Part shown: piece by piece, positions 59,002 to 64,000 of the stretch
Numbering within the stretch: the first letter of the stretch is position 1
Layout: the number at the start of each line of letters is the position of its first letter
From: Pseudomonas putida
GTDB lineage: Bacteria; Pseudomonadota; Gammaproteobacteria; Pseudomonadales; Pseudomonadaceae
Assembly (NCBI RefSeq): GCF_022627325.1
Contig: NZ_JAETZZ010000013.1
Coordinates: 62,001-126,000 of the forward strand
DNA: 64,000 bases
Reading direction: 5' to 3'
Position numbers and translations under genes: made by a program
The notes under the pieces: generated by a model
Told to the model about the DNA's origin: nothing
What the model saw: the letters and a program-made list of their open reading frames with translations, nothing else
The model's database searches: none

Positions 59002-59161
59002 AGGGGGGGCTCCGAAAGGCGGGCAAAAAAACCGCGCTAGATTAATCTATTCAGCCTTTGCTGTCGTGCAGTCCTTTTGCACGTTAGTCCATAAATGCTT
59101 GATCTGTGACGAGCGGATGCGTACCTTTGCCCGCTTTTCCAAAATCCCCCTGGAGAGCGCA

Positions 59162-59719
59162 ATGTCCGCTGATCTCGAGCACATCCGTCAAGTCATGCGC
59201 GAGGCAGACTGCCTGTACAACGAAGCCGAAGTCGAAGCGGCCATTGCCAAGGTTGGCGAGCAGATCTGCAAGGACCTGCACGACAAGAACCCGGTGGTGT
59301 TCTGTGTCATGAACGGAGGCCTGATCTTCGCTGGCAAGCTGCTGACCCACCTGCAGTTCCCGCTGGAGGCCTCGTACCTGCATGCCACGCGTTATCGCAA
59401 CCAGACCAGTGGCGGTGAGCTGTTCTGGAAGGCTAAGCCTGAGGTGTCGTTCATCGATCGTGACGTGTTGATCGTCGACGATATCCTCGACGAGGGTCAC
59501 ACCCTCAGTGCCATCATCGAGTTCTGCAAGCATGCTGGCGCCCGCTCGGTGCACACTGCGGTGCTGATCGACAAAGACCACGACCGCAAGGCCAGCCCGG
59601 ATCTGAAGGCCAGCTATGTGGGCCTGCCGTGCATCGATCGCTACATCTTCGGTTATGGCATGGACTATAAAGGTTACTGGCGTAACGCGAACGGCATCTT
59701 CGCCGTCAAGGGACTGTGA
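59162..59719 (+). CDS. Hypoxanthine-guanine phosphoribosyltransferase
   Basis: This purine-salvage enzyme of 185 residues starts at 59162 (MSADLEHIRQVMREAD). The PRPP-binding loop is VLIVDDILDEGHTLSAII and the base-binding region is GLPCIDRYIFGYGMDYKGYWRN. The longer frame upstream lacks family similarity. It is divergent from upp and overlaps or abuts the next gene (2-bp gap). Confidence 0.94.
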   Translation: MSADLEHIRQVMREADCLYNEAEVEAAIAKVGEQICKDLHDKNPVVFCVMNGGLIFAGKLLTHLQFPLEASYLHATRYRNQTSGGELFWKAKPEVSFIDRDVLIVDDILDEGHTLSAIIEFCKHAGARSVHTAVLIDKDHDRKASPDLKASYVGLPCIDRYIFGYGMDYKGYWRNANGIFAVKGL

Positions 59720-59721
59720 TC

Positions 59722-60195
59722 ATGAGCCAGCCTGCTTTCATCGACCAAGCGTTGTTTGCCGGGCTGGCGCAAAAAGCCGCCGACGCACCGCGTGGTCGCT
59801 ACCATCACAACTTCCATGACATGCAGGACCCCTGTCACCGTTTGGCAGTGGGCTTGCAGCCGTCCACTTACATCGCGCCTCACCGGCACCTGAGCGAGGA
59901 CAAGGCCGAGACCTTGTTGGCGCTCAAAGGCCGCTTGGGGCTGCTGATGTTCGATGAGCAGGGTGCCGTCATCGACAAGCGCGTGCTCGAGGCCGGTGGC
60001 GACTGCCTTGGCGTGGACCTGCGCCCGGGCATCTTCCATTCTTTGGTGGTGCTTGAGGCAGACAGCATCCTGTTCGAATGCAAGGCGGGCCCGTACCGGC
60101 CTTTGGCCGACGGCGAGCATGCACCTTGGGCGCCGCGTGAAGGCGAAGAGGGTGTTGCCCAGTATCACGCCTGGATGCTCGCGCAGTTCGATTGA
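59722..60195 (+). CDS. WbuC-family cupin protein
   Basis: This 157-residue cupin has the histidine pair motif STYIAPHRHLSEDKAETLLALKG and the second motif DLRPGIFHSLVVLEADSILFECKAGPY. WbuC-type proteins are known from polysaccharide clusters, but the Pseudomonas homologue next to hpt has no defined reaction. The ATG at 59722 (MSQPAFIDQALF) is preceded by the hpt stop codon 2 bp upstream, so the two are probably coupled. Confidence 0.88.
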   Translation: MSQPAFIDQALFAGLAQKAADAPRGRYHHNFHDMQDPCHRLAVGLQPSTYIAPHRHLSEDKAETLLALKGRLGLLMFDEQGAVIDKRVLEAGGDCLGVDLRPGIFHSLVVLEADSILFECKAGPYRPLADGEHAPWAPREGEEGVAQYHAWMLAQFD

Positions 60196-60248
60196 CAGCC
60201 CCTGTCGTTGCGCGTGCTAGAGTGCGCCTTCATGCCAAGGAGCCTCAC

Positions 60249-60719
60249 ATGCGTGCGATCGTTCCCCTGTTGCTGGCGGTCAGCCTGCCTCTTGCCGCCG
60301 CACCGCTGCACAGCCAGTTTCTCCCGCCCGATGACCAGGCCCTGCGCCAGGAAGCGCCGACCGGCCAGCAACTGTTGCAGGTCACCGACTACTCGGTAGT
60401 GGTTGGGGCGCAGCGCCAATCTGATCAACAGCCCATTCCGATCACAGCCTCCTTGCAGATGCGCCTCAAAGGCAAGCCGCTGAGTAAAGGTGCGACCATC
60501 AGCCAGGTGTTGCTCACCTTCGAGGGCGAGGCCGGCAAGAGCCTGAAAAAGCCGGTGTATGACGACAAGACCCGTACGTTGAGCCTGAATTATCCGGTCA
60601 GCGACTACCGAGTGGTGATGGACCTGCTGCGCAACGAGACGGTGTATGTACAGTTTCTGACCTACCCCAACGGCCATGTCTGGGCCGACTTGCACACGGG
60701 TACCGTACGTACGCGTTGA
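60249..60719 (+). CDS. Conserved hypothetical exported protein
   Basis: This is a 156-residue protein with a signal peptide (MRAIVPLLLAVSLPLAAAPLHS). The ATG at 60249 follows AAGGAGCCTCAC. The mature part has beta-rich, Lys/Gln-rich sequence and ends in YPNGHVWADLHTGTVRTR. It is a conserved Pseudomonas gene near mqo whose role I do not know. It should be periplasmic. Confidence 0.8.
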   Translation: MRAIVPLLLAVSLPLAAAPLHSQFLPPDDQALRQEAPTGQQLLQVTDYSVVVGAQRQSDQQPIPITASLQMRLKGKPLSKGATISQVLLTFEGEAGKSLKKPVYDDKTRTLSLNYPVSDYRVVMDLLRNETVYVQFLTYPNGHVWADLHTGTVRTR

Positions 60720-60786
60720 GACGTGCTGCGTGTGGGGGGTAAACTGCCGGCCTTCGAAATCCGTGATGGTCCAGTTGGAGCCGGCA

Positions 60787-61077
60787 ATGCGCAAAGACAA
60801 GAAGCAGGTGATTGGTGACGAAATCAGCGACGACTATATCAAGTCGTTCCTTCAGTTTGAGCCTGCGGATGGTGTGACCTCACCTTCTCAGCACAAGCTG
60901 ATCAAGGCTTACCGCGGTTTGCGTGTCGACGATTTCGAGCGTTTCGTAGGGTTCTTCGTCGAAGCCGGGTTGGACCTGGATGGCAAAGACGAACAGGGCA
61001 AGACCTTCGTCGAAGTGATCGCCGATCAGCGCAATGCGGCTGAGTACATCGAGATCATCGAAAAAGCCCGGGGCTGA
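60787..61077 (+). CDS. PA4642-like conserved protein
   Basis: This small acidic cytoplasmic protein of 96 residues starts at the ATG at 60787 (MRKDKKQVIGDEISDDYIKS). It is mostly helical and ends EYIEIIEKARG. It is conserved in Pseudomonas beside mqo; the function is unknown. It follows the exported protein gene by 67 bp and is convergent with mqo across a large hairpin. Confidence 0.82.
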   Translation: MRKDKKQVIGDEISDDYIKSFLQFEPADGVTSPSQHKLIKAYRGLRVDDFERFVGFFVEAGLDLDGKDEQGKTFVEVIADQRNAAEYIEIIEKARG

Positions 61078-61094
61078 CTGATCCCCAGGCACAA

Positions 61095-61192
61095 AAAACG
61101 CCCCAGCGGCGATGCCATACAGTTAGTGTGATCAGGGCCGCAAAGCGGCCCTGGATCACCTAACTGACAGGCATAACCCCAAGGGGCGTTTT
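61095..61192. terminator. Large nested hairpin between convergent genes
   Basis: The outer arms AAAACGCCCC (61095-61104) and GGGGCGTTTT (61183-61192) enclose a short stem ATGCC/GGCAT and an inner stem of about 21 bp. The inner stem pairs 61120-61141 with 61145-61166, has two single-base bulges and a 3-base loop. It should stop transcription from both sides. Confidence 0.85.
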
Positions 61193-61205
61193 CGTCTCAG
61201 CCGGT

Positions 61206-62711
61206 TCAGGCGTAATGCTTGGCCGGGCTGTTCTCTACCAGGTCCAGCGCCTCATCATTCTCGGCACTGATCTTGTGGTACAGAGCTGCATCGGTGGCCA
61301 AGGTCTTCTCGCGAGCCGGGAAGATTTCCTTGAGCTTGGCGGCCCAGGCGCCCTTGGTCTGCTCGGGGAAGCAGCGTTCGATCAGTTCAAGCATGATCGA
61401 CACCGTCACCGATGCGCCAGGGGACGCGCCGAGCAGCGCTGCCAGGCTGCCGTCCTGTGCCGACACCAACTCGGTACCGAACTGCAGGATGCCGCCTTTT
61501 TTCGGATCCTTCTTGATGATCTGCACGCGCTGGCCAGCCACTTCCAGGCGCCAGTCTTCGGCCTTCGCCTGCGGGTAGAAGCGGCGCAGTGACTCGAGGC
61601 GCTGTTCCATCGACTGCATCACTTCGCTGACCAGGTACTTGGTCAGGTCCATGTTGTCGCGGGCAACGGCCAGCATCGGGCCAATGTTGCCCATGCGCAC
61701 CGACAGCGGCAGGTCCATCAACGAGCCGTGCTTGAGGAACTTGGTAGTGAAGCCGGCGTAGGGGCCGAACAGCAGCGATGTGTTGCCGTCCACCACGCGG
61801 GTGTCCAGGTGCGGCACCGACATCGGCGGCGCGCCGACGGCGGCCTGGCTGTAGACCTTGGCCTGGTGCTGCTTGACGATTTCCGGGTTGTCGCAACGCA
61901 GCCACTGGCCGCTGACCGGGAAGCCGCCGAAGCCTTTGCCTTCCGGGATGCCCGACAGTTGCAGTAGCGGCAGTGCCGCGCCGCCGGCGCCGAGGAACAC
62001 GAAGCGGGCGTCCACTTCACGGCTGCCGCCGCTGTTGACGTCCTTGATGCTGACGGTCCAGCCCGCGCCATTACGGCGCAGGCCAACGACCTTCTTGCTG
62101 TACTTGACCTGCGCATTCTGCGAGTCGCCCAGCAGCTTGAGCAGCTTGTTGGTCAGTGCGCCGAAGTTGACGTCGGTACCCTTGGTCACGCGGGTGGCGG
62201 CAATATGCTGGTCGGCCGGGCGGCCTGGCATCATCAACGGCATCCATTCATTCATCACCGCCTTGTCTTCGGTGTATTCCATCTCGGCGAAGGCGTGGTG
62301 CTGCTTGAGCAGCTCGAAACGCTTCTTGAGGAAGGCAACACCTTTGTCACCTTCGACGTAGCTCAGGTGCGGGACAGGGTTGATGAAGGCACGGGCCGGG
62401 CCGAAATTGCCTTTTTTGCTCAGGTAAGCCCAGAACTGGCGCGATACCTCGAACTGGGTGTTGATGTGCACGGCCTTCTTGATGTCGATGCTGCCATCGG
62501 CGGCCTGGGGCGTGTAGTTCAGCTCGCACAGGCCGGCATGGCCGGTGCCTGCGTTGTTCCAGGGGTTGGAGCTTTCCGCGGCCCCGGAGTCCATCGCCTC
62601 GACGACCTCAAGCTTCAGGGTCGGGTCGAGCTCCTTGAGCAGTACGGCCAGGGTGGCACTCATGATGCCCGCGCCTACCAGTACTACATCAACCGATTCG
62701 TTCTGCGCCAT
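61206..62711 (-). CDS. mqo: Malate:quinone oxidoreductase
   Basis: This membrane-associated FAD enzyme oxidises malate to oxaloacetate and passes electrons to quinone; Pseudomonas depends on it in the TCA cycle. It has 501 residues with the FAD motif VVLVGAGIMSATLAVLLKEL and the signature NPWNNAGTGHAGLCELNYTP. QFGTELVSAQDGSLAALLGASPGASV lies near the C-terminus. It ends at the nested hairpin. The upstream 600 bp contain no certain gene. Confidence 0.96.
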   Translation of the reverse strand: MAQNESVDVVLVGAGIMSATLAVLLKELDPTLKLEVVEAMDSGAAESSNPWNNAGTGHAGLCELNYTPQAADGSIDIKKAVHINTQFEVSRQFWAYLSKKGNFGPARAFINPVPHLSYVEGDKGVAFLKKRFELLKQHHAFAEMEYTEDKAVMNEWMPLMMPGRPADQHIAATRVTKGTDVNFGALTNKLLKLLGDSQNAQVKYSKKVVGLRRNGAGWTVSIKDVNSGGSREVDARFVFLGAGGAALPLLQLSGIPEGKGFGGFPVSGQWLRCDNPEIVKQHQAKVYSQAAVGAPPMSVPHLDTRVVDGNTSLLFGPYAGFTTKFLKHGSLMDLPLSVRMGNIGPMLAVARDNMDLTKYLVSEVMQSMEQRLESLRRFYPQAKAEDWRLEVAGQRVQIIKKDPKKGGILQFGTELVSAQDGSLAALLGASPGASVTVSIMLELIERCFPEQTKGAWAAKLKEIFPAREKTLATDAALYHKISAENDEALDLVENSPAKHYA

Positions 62712-63315
62712 TTAACGCGTCTCCACAATCTACAGCTACCTAATTGACAGCATAGGACCCCAGGGGTGCCAGGATCGCCATGTCCGACTTTTCGCAGTTC
62801 TTGCAACTTCCGCGGACACCGCCAAATCAGTCTTCGGGTTCGTCTATTGAACGCCGTTTGCCCCAGGTGCGGCAATTCGACTTATGGTCAAGGTGTCGTG
62901 CGTGCGTTATGGAACGGATTCAGACACCCATGTGAAATGAGCGTATCAGCCGCCTGTTCAGGGCCGTTCGGGACACCTCTGTCGCTATTGCACATGCCAG
63001 ACTGTTCATTTGCTCGCCACACTCTCGTGAAGTTGTGAAAACCGTTTTTTTCACGCTCTTTTGGAGACGTGAACCTCAAAAGGGGACTGCGCGATGGCAA
63101 CCCACAGGTTCATGCAGTGCGAAGGGCCGGAAACGCAGGCACGACAGCCGATGCAAGACCTGAGTGGAAGGCTCTCTGTGGGCGAAGCGGTGAAGGTGCC
63201 GGGGTCAAACGGCAAATGCGGGGCCCGATCAGGAGACGTCCTTATAATCGGGGGGAGATTATAACGATGTCGCGGGCAGAAAGGTCGTTATTCGTGCTTT
63301 TTATTGCAGCGTTTG
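62712..63315. other. Long intergenic region upstream of mqo with a possible 56-residue ORF
   Basis: No recognised gene lies in this ~600-bp stretch. A short plus-strand frame (63094-63264) encodes MATHRFMQCEGPETQARQPM and 36 further residues; AAAAGGGGA lies about 8 bases upstream, so it could be translated. The same part could instead encode a small RNA. The promoter of mqo should be near 62720-62800. Confidence 0.35.
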
Positions 63316-63549
63316 TCAGGCGGGCAGGGTGCGCCGCTGCCAATGGCGGCTTGCATGGGCGCAAACCCGGGCGCTGGCGGGCAGTGGGTGGCCCAGCCAG
63401 GCAAGCTGGATTTCCGTGACCTGCACCCAGCCGCTGTTGCCGGGTGGCTGGCTGCATTGCTTGAACCCCAGGCAGATGCCGTCGCCATTGAGGCGGGCAT
63501 AGGTGGTGTGGCGCGAGCGTTGCAAGAGCAGGGTCCAGAGCGAGGCCAT
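63316..63549 (-). CDS. Small conserved Pseudomonas protein
   Basis: This 77-residue protein begins MASLWTLLLQRSRHTTYARL. I recall a similar short N-terminus in an uncharacterised Pseudomonas protein near mqo. It has no signal peptide and contains a Trp-rich centre (GWVQVTEIQLAWLGHPLPASAR). CAGGA lies about 12 bases upstream of the ATG. No function can be stated. Confidence 0.65.
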   Translation of the reverse strand: MASLWTLLLQRSRHTTYARLNGDGICLGFKQCSQPPGNSGWVQVTEIQLAWLGHPLPASARVCAHASRHWQRRTLPA

Positions 63550-63630
63550 GGTGTTGAGTCCTGTGTGTTAGGGCTTGTGGCGAGGATAACCGCCGGACCA
63601 TGAACCGCGTGTGACAGACTCCCCTGGTAT

Positions 63631-63698
63631 CAAGCGGCAAGCCACAACAAGGCGCCCGCGGGCTTTTACTTCTAGCTTGCCGCTTGTAGCTTGCCGCT
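63631..63698. repeat. REP-like repeat with inverted copies
   Basis: CAAGCGGCAAGC (63631-63642) is the inverse of GCTTGCCGCTTG (63675-63686), and a third copy, GCTTGCCGCT, follows directly. Such GCTTGCCGCT units are typical of extragenic palindromic repeats in Pseudomonas. They lie about 45 bp before the lipoprotein gene. Confidence 0.6.
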
Positions 63699-63741
63699 AG
63701 GTATACTGTGAGCCTTCGCCGCATTTTCTGGAGAAACACGC

Positions 63742-64000
63742 ATGTTGCAACGTCTGTTGTTCGGTTTGCTTGCCGTGGCCAGCCTGAGCCTGGTGGGGTG
63801 TGCCCACAGCCCGCAACAACTCAGCCCGCAACCCAAGCTCAACGCCCAGCTCGCTCCGGTCGGCCACGGCCAGCCGGTGGTGGTCAAGGTAGTGGACGGC
63901 CGGGCTTCGCAGTCCCTGGGTACTCGTGGTGGCATGTACCCCGAGACCAGCACTATCAGTGTCAGTGGCAATGACATCGTGCCCAAAGTGCAGGCCCAGG
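63742..64000 (+). CDS. YajG-family lipoprotein, 3' part outside window
   Basis: This is the first 86 residues of a lipoprotein. The ATG at 63742 follows GGAGAAACACGC. The signal peptide ends in the lipobox LVGCAHS (Cys near residue 20). The mature part (QPVVVKVVDGRASQSLGTRGG) resembles the YajG family of outer-membrane lipoproteins. The gene runs off the right edge. Confidence 0.8.
   Translation, partial: MLQRLLFGLLAVASLSLVGCAHSPQQLSPQPKLNAQLAPVGHGQPVVVKVVDGRASQSLGTRGGMYPETSTISVSGNDIVPKVQAQ

Noticed and set aside
1..64000. CRISPR arrays or prophage structural genes.
   Set aside because: No regularly spaced repeats, cas genes or phage head and tail genes were seen on either strand.

Overview
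The window is a stretch of a Pseudomonas putida-group chromosome. From about 37.2 kb to the right end it carries conserved Pseudomonas genes in an order I recognise from P. putida: ychF, pth, rplY, prs, tRNA-Gln, ispE, lolB, a TPR gene, hemA, prfA, prmC, moeB, murI, pagL, phrB, hemH, uraA, upp, hpt, mqo and yajG. From 1 to about 37.2 kb lies a mosaic of accessory DNA that I would not expect beside ychF. This judgement rests on protein recognition and remembered synteny; no database search was run.

Left accessory block (1-19.6 kb). A solvent and antibiotic RND efflux operon of the ttgGHI/srpABC type runs off the left edge and is divergent from its regulators ttgV (IclR) and an intact TetR gene. 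Next come an acetolactate synthase and a phenylpropanoid catabolic cluster. The cluster holds a TfdB-type flavin hydroxylase, an OprD porin, an MhpT-like transporter and the full meta-cleavage operon mhpBCDFE. A GntR/FCD regulator and an alcohol dehydrogenase-cupin-MetA operon complete it. Four copies of a palindrome around ATGCTAGCATGCAAG sit upstream of the hydroxylase, mhpB, the GntR gene and the dehydrogenase, which outlines a GntR regulon. The expected route is hydroxyphenylpropionate to a catechol, then ring cleavage to succinate, pyruvate and acetyl-CoA, in a cell also protected by solvent efflux.

ISPpu12-like element (19600-22971). This ISL3-family insertion sequence is complete. It carries a transposase plus passenger lspA, a CzcD-like cation exporter and a MerR regulator. 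It has 24-bp inverted repeats and an 8-bp target duplication, GATATTCT, on both sides.

Defence-like block (23-31.5 kb). It contains an AAA+ ATPase with a C-terminal helix-turn-helix, translationally coupled to a large Y4bN-type subtilase and followed by a second intracellular subtilase. It also contains an SF2 helicase coupled to a ~190-residue protein and divergent from a small XRE controller, plus small orphan ORFs. The functions are not known to me; these are the best candidates for an undescribed system.

Recombinase block (31.7-37.1 kb). Three overlapping tyrosine-recombinase-like genes and a small coiled-coil partner end 121 bp from the ychF stop codon. They resemble the Tn554 / gamma-mobile-trio type of integration module and are probably the mobility machinery of the island.

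The core part adds a light-response operon (DUF523/DUF1722, LitR-like MerR, photolyase, SDR) with two TGTACA-N12-TGTA(C/T)A operators, and several strong bidirectional terminators.
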